Shown here: one piece after another, positions 52,458 to 63,820 of the stretch
Position numbering within the stretch: position 1 is the first letter of the stretch
Layout of the letters: each line of letters begins with the position of its first letter
Source of the DNA: Onchocerca volvulus
Taxonomy: Eukaryota; Nematoda; Chromadorea; Rhabditida; Onchocercidae
DNA: 64,000 bases
Assembly: GCA_000499405.2 (NCBI GenBank)
Contig: HG738138.1
Span: 13,951,208-14,015,207 of the forward strand
Direction of reading: 5' to 3'
The notes under the pieces: generated by a model
Told to the model about the DNA's origin: nothing
What the model saw: the letters and a program-made list of their open reading frames with translations, nothing else
Databases searched by the model: none
Program-made: the position numbers and the translations under genes

Positions 52458-53626
52458 CTTAGAAACATTGTAAATTCCTATTAAACAAATACTTCGATTA
52501 TTCCATCATATTATTTTATAAAAATATCTCGATTTTACCGACATTTTTTTTAAATTTTATTTTGCTGAATGGTTTGAATTGAATGAAATTTCTGTTCGAG
52601 TATAAGAAAATATGTTAGTTATATATCGCTTATCAAAATTAGAATTCGAGAATACAAAATGCAAAAGTTCCAGTTGAATTTAGGGGAAAAAGAACAAGCA
52701 GTTAATCAATTTATGGAAAAATTCCCTACTAAATTTCTTTCTTCATTTTAATCAATTAAATTATGATAAAAGATATTTTAGTTAAGTGCTTGATTGTAAT
52801 GTTATTAAAAAATTGCAAATAATCTAATCAGTTAGTGCAGCAAAAGCTAAAAAGCAAAGAATAGATCACTTTGCGAGTTGTTCAAACACTATATTTAAAA
52901 AAAAAAAAAAGTTGTCAGAGAAAATACTACAATAATTAATGTAGGCTTTTTCTAATATATTCAGTACACATTCCAAAAATTTTTTTTTGTTCCAATAGTA
53001 TGATATGTAATATTTGAAGATTTAAGGGAACATTACGAATCAATCCATTTTGCCGGAAAACAACCATTTATCTTGTCTTTTCAACTATTCATCCTGGACA
53101 AAATTTTTTTCAACTTTATTGATTACTCTGTTTTCTTTGCTTTCATATTTGATAATTATTTGCAGCTTGCAATTAATTAGTATTGCGACACTTCAAAATT
53201 TCAACTCATTTATATACAAGTAAAATTGTTGTTGAGCAATAATTTACTAAGAACAAATCAAAAAAGAAATAAAAATTTCATCGGAAAATAGTTTTGTTAA
53301 AAAAAACCTAAACTAAGAAGCATAGCCGATTGAATTTTACAGAAATCATAAAATAAAATTTTTTTAGGAAAGAGCAATCAAAAAGCAATTGATAACAGGA
53401 AAAATTTTTGCGTATGATAAAAAAAATTGGTCATTTCTTCGAAACAGAAAATCTGATAATTTTTAAATTATTTTAATATCAAATTCATTTTGCATGCTTA
53501 ACATATTCAAATGATATTCTAATTTCTAAATATTAATTTGTACTTATACACTTTAGTATTAAAGATAATTAGCACTTCGGCAAATTTCTTGTAACATCCA
53601 ATAACTGCTCAATTTATTTTGTTTAA
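52458..53626. other. AT-rich spacer
   Basis: No exon, repeat or signal recognised on either strand over about 1.2 kb. Confidence 0.5.
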
Positions 53627-54436
53627 ATGCATTCATATTTGAACACTTTTCATGTTAGAAACGCGATTCGTTGGTCAGTTCTTTCTCTGGGACTACTTGC
53701 AGCACTTCATGCTTCACTTGTTTGCAGTGCAGAGTAACAATTTTTCTTTTTTTTTTTTTTTCATTTTCATGTAGTATATATGAATTTTGAACTTTTTGAA
53801 TCCAGAATTGATGGCAGTTCACTAGCTTTTGAAATGACTGACATTCGCCTTGGATCAGTTATATATTTTTTAAAACTTCCAATATCGTACAATAGCCAGT
53901 CAAAAATGAATGAATCGAATTTGTCTTTCGTCATGATGGCAAATGACTTCGAGAGAGTATGATGAAGAAAAAATGAAGGAAGTGAGATAAGCGATCCTAC
54001 AGTAATACGGAAAAATTTCTTGAAGTACAGCTAGCATATCATGAGTTGCAACTGTAAATTCGATTACTATTTATGTTTGTATTGAATGCATGTTTCCTTT
54101 TATACATTTCAGTCTGATACTATACTTCATTATATGATCATATTTATAATAAAAGCTATTTTAAAAATAAATTTTTTACGAGAAAAATTTCACTTTTAAT
54201 TTTCTTACATTTAAACAGCTGAAGCAAACCAAACTTTTTATTTAATGTTTTTATGTCATTTAGATGAAATAATCATCGATTTCTTTAGCTTTATTATTGA
54301 TGTTCAGGTGCACATCATCAAACTTCAAAAATGCGGAAGCTATTCAAAATTACCAATTCTCAATATGTCAATTGACAATGTTTTGCTTGGTTTTTATTAC
54401 ATGGGACAAAATTTGAGAACATTAAATTCAAATTAA
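53627..54436 (+). CDS. Possible secreted protein, three exons, 128 aa, unknown family
   Basis: Exons 53627-53733, 53806-53956 and 54308-54436 join in phase to 129 codons including TAA. Exon 1 reads MHSYLNTFHVRNAIRW and then a Leu/Ala-rich core ending LVCSA, a good signal peptide or signal anchor. The body (EIDGSSLAFEMTDIRLG and on) alternates hydrophobic and polar residues as a beta-rich protein might, with sites NES and NMS for glycosylation. Acceptors are TGAATCCAG and GATGTTCAG; donors are GTAACA and GTATGA. No domain was recognised. The last exon may instead splice onward to coding-like fragments at 55 kb, so the 3' end is open. It could also be part of the decayed gene to its right. Confidence 0.4.
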
Positions 54437-55194
54437 TATAAAAATTTTATTAAACGAATAGAATTGAACAGGAAAAAAACCTGTCTGAACTTATAAACAT
54501 TATGACTCATATTCCTTAAATCGTATGAAACTTTTGTGTTATTATTTCTCTAATAACCAATTTCACGACTGACGTCATCTAAAGTTTTTGATATGAGAAA
54601 TCATACGAATAAATGTAATAATTGCATAATTACGTCAGAAAGAAAAACTGATTTTCTCCGTGCTAATTGTAACTTTATGATTGCTAATAAAAAAATTGCT
54701 GAATGCACTACAAAAATTTTTCAAATTAAGGCTGATTTTATCGTTATTTCTTTTATCAAAGAAATACCGTAGTTTTAAATACAAAATTATTTCCATTTCG
54801 ATAAATGAGTTCCGCTCAATTTTTTCTAATAAATATCATCATTCAAACTCATAAATATCAACTTCCGACGTGAAATTGGAACGAATAAAAATGGCTTAGG
54901 CTTGCTAAAAATGACATTCAATCACCTGCATTCTATGCGCTTGTTTAGAATTGCACCACGCACGTTTCAATCTTTACCTGTAATATTAATCAAATTACGA
55001 AAGTGTATATTGACGAAGAGTTATCATTTGGGCTTAGACTGAACTAAATGAATTGCCAGTTCCTTCCAAAATTTTCAGAAAATCAAATCCAATGACCGAC
55101 AACTTCTCCGAAGGTTTTTGAGAAAAAGATAAATTCTCTAAATAATCCTTGTTTCCTTATCCCACTCTGATTTATTTTTCGATTTCCATTCCAG

Positions 55195-55392
55195 CTGCTT
55201 CTAGAAATCCAATTCATCCTTTGCTTTACCTTTTTCACTTCGTCCCATTACCAGTTTTTAAAAAAATTGCGGGAACTATTTAGTGCTGCAATTTTGAATG
55301 ACTAGTATGAATCATCGTGGTGGCAAACAATTACCAAGCATGTTTTTCCGTCCACGGAGGATTTGTTTTGTTTCCCCATTCCGAATCTATAA
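55195..55392 (+). pseudogene. Coding-like fragment with one in-frame stop
   Basis: After acceptor CCATTCCAG, a plus-strand frame runs 65 codons and is broken only by TAG at 55,303. The peptides LKKLRELFSAAILND before it and TKHVFPSTEDLFCFPIPNL after it look like real protein, with spacing that hints at leucine-rich repeats. The TAG sits inside a possible donor (TA|GTATGA), so the exon could also end there. Family unknown. Confidence 0.3.
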
Positions 55393-55564
55393 AAGCTTTC
55401 CATCCATTTAGTATTTTAATTGGTTTTTTCTAAAAGTAATTTAAATAAAATTGTTAATTTAGTTCCTAAAATAACCACCTTCTGTCCTTAGCATATGAAA
55501 TTCCGATGAAGACTCCCTGACAAATCAATTTCTGCCTGCGTTTTACATAAATTCAGTTTTTTAG

Positions 55565-55767
55565 AATGAAAGCAATAACAGAATCGCCCAGGCAGTAGTG
55601 GCCTGTGTAGTGCAAAAATGTTGCGATTGACAGAAAAATATAAATTTTTTGAGGCGTAAGTTTTCTTCTGCTGTTGAAGATACTGGGCAAAATTCAAGAA
55701 GAAAAAGGTTTTCTCCCGGAGATTCCAAATTAAAGCATTATTTATCTTTTGGACTGCATTTGGATGA
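55565..55767 (+). pseudogene. Coding-like fragment with one in-frame stop
   Basis: Acceptor TTTTTTAG is followed by 67 codons up to a donor GTAATA at 55,768, broken only by TGA at 55,628. It reads RIAQAVVACVVQKCCD before the stop and SKLKHYLSFGLHLDE at the end. No family recognised. It lies on the same strand as the neighbouring fragments. Confidence 0.28.
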
Positions 55768-55984
55768 GTAATAGACTATTGGAATACAATTTCGAATCAG
55801 TTTTAGGACCCATGTTAGCTGATTGGAAGAGTATTATCCATTAAAACAACTCATTTTTTGAAATCAATGCCATCTCTTTGTAATCTCAGATAATTCAATT
55901 TTCATGTTGACGTAGCATTTTATGCTTTCTACGATATTTCCATTTTGATTTTCCTCTTTAACGAGAAAACAATTGGTAGATTTT

Positions 55985-56167
55985 CAGATTACAGTTGGAA
56001 GTGAAATGGATGTCGACGAATTTATCACCGGTTCGGATGTCAGGAAGATATTTACTGACATAAATATTAGAAAATATAATTCAGTGAAATGCGCCAATGC
56101 AATCGAAAATCATTCCAACCATAATTCATTAAGGAAACACTCAATAAATAAACAATTTGCCAAATGA
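55985..56167 (+). pseudogene. Coding-like fragment
   Basis: After acceptor GTAGATTTTCAG, an open stretch of about 60 codons ends at TGA. It begins ITVGSEMDVDEFITGSDVRK, mixed in composition and unlike AT-rich noise. A smaller piece, VNALFDICFPNVIHLNIGS, follows at about 56,580-56,680 and has the rhythm of a leucine-rich repeat. No family is assigned; these could be exons of a live diverged gene or remains of a dead one. Confidence 0.25.
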
Positions 56168-57108
56168 TGTCTTATTGACAATATTTCGTTATTGTCATGA
56201 TTGATTTGATCCATTGTTTCTTTTTTGGTTTCTCATTGGTGGAATTATTTGGCGAATCATCCTTCTTCACCAATCCGGCATTAATTAACGATTCTCCGTT
56301 ATAATATGGCAGTGTAAAAAGGTTTTTTCAGAGTAAGCGTTATAGGAATGATTTTTTGCATAAAAATTTCTGAGGGGAAATCAATAAGGTAAATTTTTGC
56401 ATTTATGAACATAATTATTCGAAGCCGTAAGGACAAGCTTGTCATCTAATCTTGAAATTACTTCCCTCTAGTTTGTCTACTTTTGCTGATTGATGAATTG
56501 AGATGTACATACCAGTCCATTCTTTTTATACGTTTTTAGACTTCGCATTATTTTCGGGAACTATTCATTGATTGTTCGGTGCCCTTACCATCTACTCAAG
56601 TTAACGCATTATTCGACATTTGTTTTCCCAACGTTATCCATCTCAATATTGGCTCTTTTAAGGATATAGATTGAAGTCTTATTGATTTGCAGAGAGTTGC
56701 TGTAAATAGAGGAAGTGATAAAATAAGAGCTGATTTCTTTGAATTTCAACCATTGCGGAAATGAATAATACATTGTTGGAAAAATTATCAAATTGCTTCC
56801 CGAATGTTGAAATATTGCACATGGGAAAAATAGAACGCGTATGATTTATGTGTAAATTGCATAAAGTATCGCGATGTTAAATAGTGCACCATATTCATTG
56901 GGTCATTATTGGCAAAAGTTTTATTACTTGAATAAGTTTCTTTTTTTTTTTCATCGATATTTTTATTATTTCCCAGATTATTTAATCGCTACCTCTTTCG
57001 AATATTTGATTTTTCAATACATCATAGTTTGCATGCCATTTACTAAAACCTATTTTAGTTTAAAATTTAATAATATCAGCCTTACGATTTGTATTTTGCT
57101 TTTTTCAG

Positions 57109-57565
57109 AGCTCAAACCGTGATAATAATGAAGAAGAATGGGAAAAAACTCTGCAAATGTTATTTGAAGATGAAAGCATTTTTTCGAAATTGCAAAATTT
57201 CTTCGTCAGCGATGTATCTATATAGTGCGCTGAAAGTAATCCGAAGTTGCCGGCATGCAAACATCCATTGAATTTATTACATGTTTACGACAGAACACTT
57301 GAAATTGAGTAAGTCTGTTTCCTTCTGAAATTCCTTTAATATTCGCTAACCACTGAGTTCGATCTTTTTTTTTAATAGTCTTATAAAGCCATATTTTGAA
57401 ATTTGTTGTTTGAAAATCATTCACCTTCAAGCACGTTTGATTAAGCATTTTAATTGCTACACTTCGATAGTATCACAAGCAGATCTATTAATATCACTGT
57501 TTTTCAATTTCAGCGATATTAAAAATTTCTCAGCGACGATTAACTTTTGCCCAACCTTACTTTAG
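57109..57565 (+). pseudogene. Two phase-matched exon-like pieces with an in-frame TAG
   Basis: The first piece, 57,109-57,308, follows acceptor TGCTTTTTTCAG, starts SSNRDNNEEEWEKTLQMLF and ends before donor GTAAGT in phase 2. TAG at 57,223 breaks it. The second, 57,514-57,565, follows acceptor TTTCAATTTCAG, accepts phase 2 and reads DIKNFSATINFCPTLL before a stop. The joined text VYDRTLEID-DIKNF...CPTLL looks like a leucine-rich repeat. Good splice sites with a broken frame point to a recently decayed gene. Confidence 0.35.
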
Positions 57566-58480
57566 TTATAATATTAGAAACTATGACATTTAATATACTG
57601 GTCATGATTTCGAAGTTTTTTTATGGGCTCTAAATTTTTATCTAATCAATGAAAATTCCGCTCACATAGACAAGCAAAATGAGTCCCAAAAAATATTAAA
57701 AATGAAAATACGAAAAATGAGTATATATATATATATATATGAAACCTTCGGAAATTATGAAATTTCCCATAAATATGATAAAATTATGAAAATTTCCATA
57801 AGTTGTTATTTTGAAATCTGAATAATTACGACGAATACAATACTTTGTTCGAGAATTAGATAAAGTTTTCTTAGTGCAGATAAGGCAGTATGCAGTGTTG
57901 TTCAGCTTGAAGTTATTGCGAATTGTTGCAATGAATGTTAAATGTTATGTTAACAAATAGTAATGTTATATTTTTAAGATGCAATGAAGTCGTTGTCAAT
58001 AACAAAATGAATGGCAAGACAAAAAAGGAAGATAAATAGCATCAAAAAACTAATTTCAAAAATAGGTAATTACTTGATTTTTTTTTTTCATGAAAATAAA
58101 TGTGTTTGACGGATAACTGTTTTATGGGCTTTCCCTTTTGTTAGCCAGCCCAAAAATTGTTGCGAGTAGTAGCTATGCTAGCTTTACTCTTGAGCTCTCC
58201 ATTTTTGCTGGTTAAATCAAAGTTGTTTGCTAAAGAATAAAAATTTGCATTTTTTTTTTCAAACATTAACCATCCTGCTGTAACCAAGGAAAATCATTAA
58301 TGACTGGTAAAAGAAGCAAAGATTAAAACAGATTAATTGAGGTTTTTTCTAGATTTCACCAAATGAAATTTCAAGCCTACCAATTCTATTAGATTTTTTA
58401 TGCAATAATCACTTAATTCGAATGTTTTTTTCTTTTCTTTTTTTTAAATTCCTTCACATTATCACATTCAATGGGATGTA

Positions 58481-58735
58481 ATTGAAGAAAACGATGATCG
58501 TGTTAGAATAATCCCAATTTGTATAGGCAATATGTAAGAATACGACGGAAAAATCAATTGATACGATAGTCAATAATAGGAAGAAATCGTCTTAAAATTT
58601 GTTCTATTTACTAGTGAACTACTAGTTTTTGAAGTCAAAAATAAACAAGTGCCGCGCTCCATATTCGGATTACCCGATAATAAAAAGCCGGCATCTGGTG
58701 ACAGATCCGCTGAAAATGAAAGCAGCAGAAGGAGA
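58481..58735 (+). pseudogene. Possible final exons of the cryptic plus-strand gene
   Basis: A frame reading DDRVRIIPICIGN meets donor GTAAGA at 58,534 in phase 2. The next piece, after acceptor TTTACTAG, continues IELLVFEVKNKQVPRSIFG and ends in a charged tail (ENESSRRR) and TAA near 58,735. The join restores the frame exactly. Weak point: the first piece has no good acceptor; only TTGAAG near 58,486 would serve. Confidence 0.25.
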
Positions 58736-59287
58736 TAAGGTTGTGGATCTTTACAGATGATAATTTAACTTGCTTGCTTCAATGGGATTTGTTTAATTAA
58801 CATCTTTCAGTTATATTTCCAGTTGTTTGAGTCCGAAATTATAATTTTTATTCAATTTACATTACTATCTTTAAGATTTATTCTCAAGGAATGTATAAAT
58901 TTTCAAATGAACCGAAATTTATAAGCTTGAGATGGTATCAGAATATCATTACCAAAATTATATCTTCCATGTACCCTTCTTATCTTCTTCTAGTTTCTTT
59001 CGTTGCAATATTCTTATCTTATTTAACTTCTGCTTAAATTGGCCGACGCAGAAAATTTTGCAACGTGATTCTTAATATTTTAAGCTCTACTAGAAATTAG
59101 TATCGTTTATATGAGCGGATAGAAATAGCGATATTGAACGGGTTTTGGAAATTCCTATTTTGATCAAAAAATGAAGTGTTTACTTTAAATTTCTTTCTTC
59201 GCCAATTGTTTGCATTTTCTATACGGATGGGTTACAAAATTCTCCTTCACATGTGTATGATTCATTTTATACATACTAATAAATGAG

Positions 59288-59581
59288 TTGAAAATGATAT
59301 CGAAATCCACATATCTTATAAGTACAAGAAAAAAATATTATCCCTTTTTAGTTTTAGGACGTATTAATGTGGAACTGCTGAATTCAAAAACATTCATTAG
59401 CAAGAAATTATCAACGAAAAAACAAAAAGCGAGAAAAGATAGATGCAAATTAGCGCATTTCTCAGGTGCCTCGTTAACACTGGATTTAATTTCACTCGGG
59501 TCTTCTTTCATCAACTTCTTTGAAGTGCAAGAAAATTTCCAATCTCATATTATTGTCAAATATGCAAATAATTTATTTTAA
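59288..59581 (+). CDS. 97-codon open frame, unknown
   Basis: The longest uninterrupted frame of this region. Its second half (CKLAHFSGASLTLDLISLGS) is not low complexity. There is no signal peptide and no recognised domain. It shares strand and composition with the fragments on both sides, so it may be another exon or remnant of the same gene family. Confidence 0.22.
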   Translation: MKMISKSTYLISTRKKYYPFLVLGRINVELLNSKTFISKKLSTKKQKARKDRCKLAHFSGASLTLDLISLGSSFINFFEVQENFQSHIIVKYANNLF

Positions 59582-60510
59582 AAGCTACCAAGCAATAGGA
59601 AAATGGTAACTTGAAGTTATCAAAAATTTCTGTTTTTATAATCATTGCGAGTTAGAAAATGTATGAACCATTCAGTCGTTTAAACTAAAAAATTTACTAA
59701 ATTCGTAAAAAAGGTCGTTGAAAGACGCTTCTTGGGTGAAATATTGTTGCTGGAATAGCGCGATAGATAGAATGCTGAATATTACAAGATTCATTGTTAG
59801 AAATTACAACAAAATTGGTAGAGCAATAATGCAAATTAGGGTTCAGTTGACGGAATAAAATAGGTTTAAGACTCAGAAGATATTATTTCGGAATCTTCTA
59901 TAAATATTAAAACAGTCGAATTTATGAGTTTATATAACTTCAAATTGCAAATCATAAATTCATAAATATTCATTCAAAAAAAAGATCATTTACGAATTAA
60001 GCTGGGCGATGAAAGAAATTCTTTCTAAATTTGGTGCTCTCGAATATCAATATGCAGTGTCAACGTTAACAACTTCATAGGTTAAAGGGCAACATAAAAT
60101 TACCCGTTTCTTCAAATCCACTAATGCGATTGATGAGTCAATTGAAATATTTCAGTCTGCTCAAAGTTCCTGAGCGATATATTGTACCGATCCGTTTGAT
60201 TAAATTATCTACATTCCTTTTATCTCAAAAAAAAAAAAAACATCAGATAAATTCATTTTATAAATTAATCCTTGGTAATTTTTCAGTTGAAATTTTTAAA
60301 CTGTTTGGAATCAATCACCAACAATCATTTGTCAAAGTTCGGTAGTTATGTCTGGGTTTTATAAATAAGGACCTTTTAGAGTAAAAATTCTATATATATT
60401 TTTTTACTTCAGGGTAATTAACTCCAAAAATCATTTTTTAAACAATATTTTTCTTTGATTGGTTATCATTTGAAATATTTTTTACAGAACTTGTGAGAGA
60501 TAATTTTTTT

Positions 60511-60672
60511 AAAACGAAATTTATATCTTCATAAAAGCGAATTGCATTTGTCTGCGTATTTTTAAAAACAAAATGCGAAGATATAAATTTATGAATTTCT
60601 TGGAGATTCAACATTTGAAATACATGTTTGTAATGGAATCGGATGTTCATTGTATGCTTAATAAATTATATT
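60511..60672 (+). pseudogene. Open coding-like fragment
   Basis: Fifty-three codons without a stop, including FLEIQHLKYMFVMESDVHC and ending NKLYL. The pattern of Leu and Ile resembles leucine-rich repeats. No Met start or clear acceptor. An inverted word pair (TTTATATCTTC and GAAGATATAAA) lies inside it. Confidence 0.2.
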
Positions 60673-60822
60673 TATGATTGATACCATTATATAACGAAAT
60701 GAAGAAAAAAAAATATTGAGGAATAAAAAAACTGGATAATGAGAGAAATCCAGAAGTTGCTTGGGAATTCGACAACCGATAAAAATTACGAACTTTATAA
60801 TCTATTCAAATTGAACCTATAA

Positions 60823-60990
60823 AATAAGAAGGAAAAAACAGCTCTTCCTATTGACACATATGCTAAACCTATATCCATCAGTTTTAATATTCATGAGGTT
60901 GGACATTTTAAAGTTGAAGCGTTGGAAAGCTATTATATTCACCTTGCTTTCAAATATTTGAAAACAGATATCGCTCTTCGAGATTTTTAA
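60823..60990 (+). pseudogene. Open coding-like fragment
   Basis: Fifty-five codons to TAA at 60,988-60,990, reading TYAKPISISFNIHEVGHFKV and ending LKTDIALRDF. The composition is protein-like and the strand matches the other fragments. No start codon, acceptor or family recognised. Confidence 0.22.
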
Positions 60991-63494
60991 AACAAAGAAA
61001 GTTGTCTGTGAAGCCTTCAGCTATATAGAATTTTGATGAAAAGTTCTGTGTTCTCCGTCTCCCGGTTTCCCAGCTTTCCCTTCGTTAGTAAATAAGGAGA
61101 ACGAATTCGCATATCTATTTTAGTTCTTATCCTTTTGAGATTTCCCAGCTTTAACTTCGATTGTGAGAAATCGTACACTTATGGAGTAAGTTTCCGGTCT
61201 TCTAATTACGCCCATGTGTCATGTCTAGAATATTGTAAATGTCTCCACTATAAAAATGGATGTTATCTGCCATAAGCATCCTCTGGACCAGTGCAACGCT
61301 TCAACTCGACTAGAACTCTACCATTAATACCTATTTAATCGTACATTAAATCTTTCATTAAATCGTTCATTAAATCTTATCAGTTTCCAACTCAAAATAA
61401 CTCCCAAATAAATTCTCGTACTATCTATAAGACAAATATTCAAGCTTCCCATATTCATCTTTGAAAAACTATACTTTCTATATTCATCTATGAACTGTAT
61501 TGTAACGTAGTTGCTATAATAAACTACGTCATAACAATTATTATCACACAACAGTTTGTCTAACACAAGTAACTAATCTCCAATTTCTCCAAAGAAGAAA
61601 AAATTTCCACGACAAGTCAAGGAGTATCATCGGATACTAATGGGTCCTTCTGGATTGTACGTATTGGAATTTTATTTTCACCCACTTTTCTAGAAGTAAT
61701 ACGCCTAGATCCAAAAAATATGCGATTTGATCAAAATACAGTTGAGGCTTGAACGAAATCAAATATAGTTCATAGTCAAAAGGAGGTAATGGTCTGTTCT
61801 TGAACAATTTACGTCTTCCTAATAAAGGATCATTGAAGGAATATTGAAATCCAGAAATATGTATTGTGTTCTTTAACTTCTGAGCTTCACCCTAACGTAC
61901 TTCTTCATAATGAACAACGTATCACTTGAAAAAGCGTCTGTGTGCATGATTATTTTGAAGGATTAAATTAAACGTTACTTAAAACTTAGTTTGCAAATTA
62001 AAGAAGTATAAAATGCAATTTCGGCGTGTATTTTTGATCAAATGCTTTGCTTCCGAGCAACATTTCTGAATAGTTTCTATTGTGACGATAGCTCGATGTG
62101 GAAAGGTTACATTATGTTTGTTTCAAGGAAAAATGCCCTGATGTGGAAAAATAGATTGAAATGGCGAGTATACCAAGAGAGAGAAAGGGAGAGGTAGAAG
62201 AATCATTCTCAGATAAAAAAACATTTCTGTCGATAACTAAAATTTTTTTCTTACAAAAATTTATAGAAATTTAGCGCTTGATAGTTTGTAAAAAGATACA
62301 AAAGTTGAGAGATGAGCGGCTGGTATGTTACATCGTTTGTTCTGAATCCATTTCCAATTGACAACTATCCAGGAAATTTGGAGTTATGTCACTCGCCTGA
62401 TCTAAAGTGCTACTGATGCCAGTTCAGAGCTGCCTGCTGATAGCAAGCAATGTCATAGCTGTTTTAATTCAAAAGATATTTTGTGGATGATATTGTTGTT
62501 GTTTATTGTATAATCCTTAGTGAATTAATGATAGATTAATGTAAAGTTCTTCTGGAAATGAGACAATTTTTTTTTTTTTTTCAGGTTAATGTTGAAAATT
62601 TATAATCCCTGAACTTGAAATAACCTAAATTGTCAATTTCAATTAAATGAAATTACTTTATCATTTATACCGAAATTAAAAATGATTACGTTTTCTAGTA
62701 TACTTTTGCTAGTAGTATGAGAGTCGCAGTGAACGATTCGAACCAAATTGATGATTGTGTGGTTTCATAATGTAAACATCATCCATGCTAGCTAGAAAAA
62801 TTTGACCATGAAGAGAAAATTTGCATTCATTGATTTATGCTATTTCGTAAATTTTTCGGCTTTTCGTTAGTCTCACTTTTATCAATTACCTTTATCAGGC
62901 GCATCTTACTTTCAATTGATTTTACAATGAGTTTACAGCACAGCATTTCACCAGTCATTGGTATAATTTGAATTAAACAGTATGAAAGTTAAACATGCAC
63001 TCGGATAGCTTCTCTGGAGTTTCATTTGTTCCCATCTATTAGCAAGCATTCGATCATTTCCTTTCGTAATAAGATGAATCAGCGAAATCGTCAGCTGCAT
63101 TTTGTACTGATTTATATATTTTCCGGTACTTTGTAACATGCTCGATTGGAAATATATGTCTCTGTTTGTTTGTACATTTATTTTTTAGAATAATATGATA
63201 TGTAAAGTTCCTAGAATCAATAAATTATGATATCATAATGCAACAAAGTGTAGCTTTTTTCTGCTTAATTTTTTCCCTAATTTGTAATATTTTCGGTGAT
63301 GCATGATGCGTCAAACTTTTGTGGTTAAGAAAAAAGAATAAATGTTCCAGTAATAGCCATCTTCTGCAATATAATCTTGATAACTGTGGATGAACGTAAA
63401 CTTTATATAAGCACGCATTCTTAGACATCAGTAATTCAATAAATCGCTTACACTTACTTATTATCATGGATTCTGTCTAATTAGTTGTAAATAG
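60991..63494. other. Less AT-rich DNA without a clear gene
   Basis: It contains a 12-bp repeat at 61,344-61,378 and several open frames of 35-80 codons on both strands, none with a domain. One is a 35-codon ATG frame at about 62,312 (starts MSGWYVTSFVLNPFPIDNY), and one lies on the minus strand at 62,948-63,139. I see no promoter, tRNA or element end that I can support. Confidence 0.4.
61344..61378. repeat. Three 12-bp tandem units
   Basis: ATTAAATCTTTC, ATTAAATCGTTC and ATTAAATCTTAT follow one another. On the minus strand they translate as an ERFN repeat at the end of an open frame, which is a by-product. Confidence 0.85.
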
Positions 63495-63659
63495 GAATGT
63501 TTGAAATGTCAAATACAACTCGATGATTTCGAAAGAAGAGGAGCACCAAAGGATTTAAAAGGAGAGGATTTCGTTGTGATCAGTTCAGTTCCAATTCACA
63601 TTCCAGAATGGTTCAACGGTAGCAGGAGCGATAATTCGACGGTCCAACGGCATGAGTGA
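63495..63659 (+). CDS. Possible exon with a CxxC motif
   Basis: After ATAG, a frame of 54 codons runs to TGA. It starts ECLKCQIQLDDFERRGAPKD and contains VVISSVPIHIPEWFNG, clearly protein-like. A donor GTAGCA at 63,619 could end the exon after WFNG. Composition is richer in GC than the DNA to its left. The gene would extend beyond the window, and the family is unknown. Confidence 0.35.
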   Translation, partial: ECLKCQIQLDDFERRGAPKDLKGEDFVVISSVPIHIPEWFNGSRSDNSTVQRHE

Positions 63660-63820
63660 CAGTGCACCAGAATTCGTAGTTCCAGTAGATAGACAGTTCT
63701 GTAGAAGCACAAGTAGCAATAGTAGTGGAATGACAGTCACAAAGGAAAGCCGGACAAAGCAATGAGCATTTCAAATGAGTATATTACTGTGTTCATTTGG
63801 TTCCTACTACTATATAAGTG

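Noticed and set aside
61020..61570. Possible LTR (TATAAAA at about 61,250, sharper composition change)
   Set aside because: No matching second LTR, primer-binding site or polyprotein fragment found in the window.
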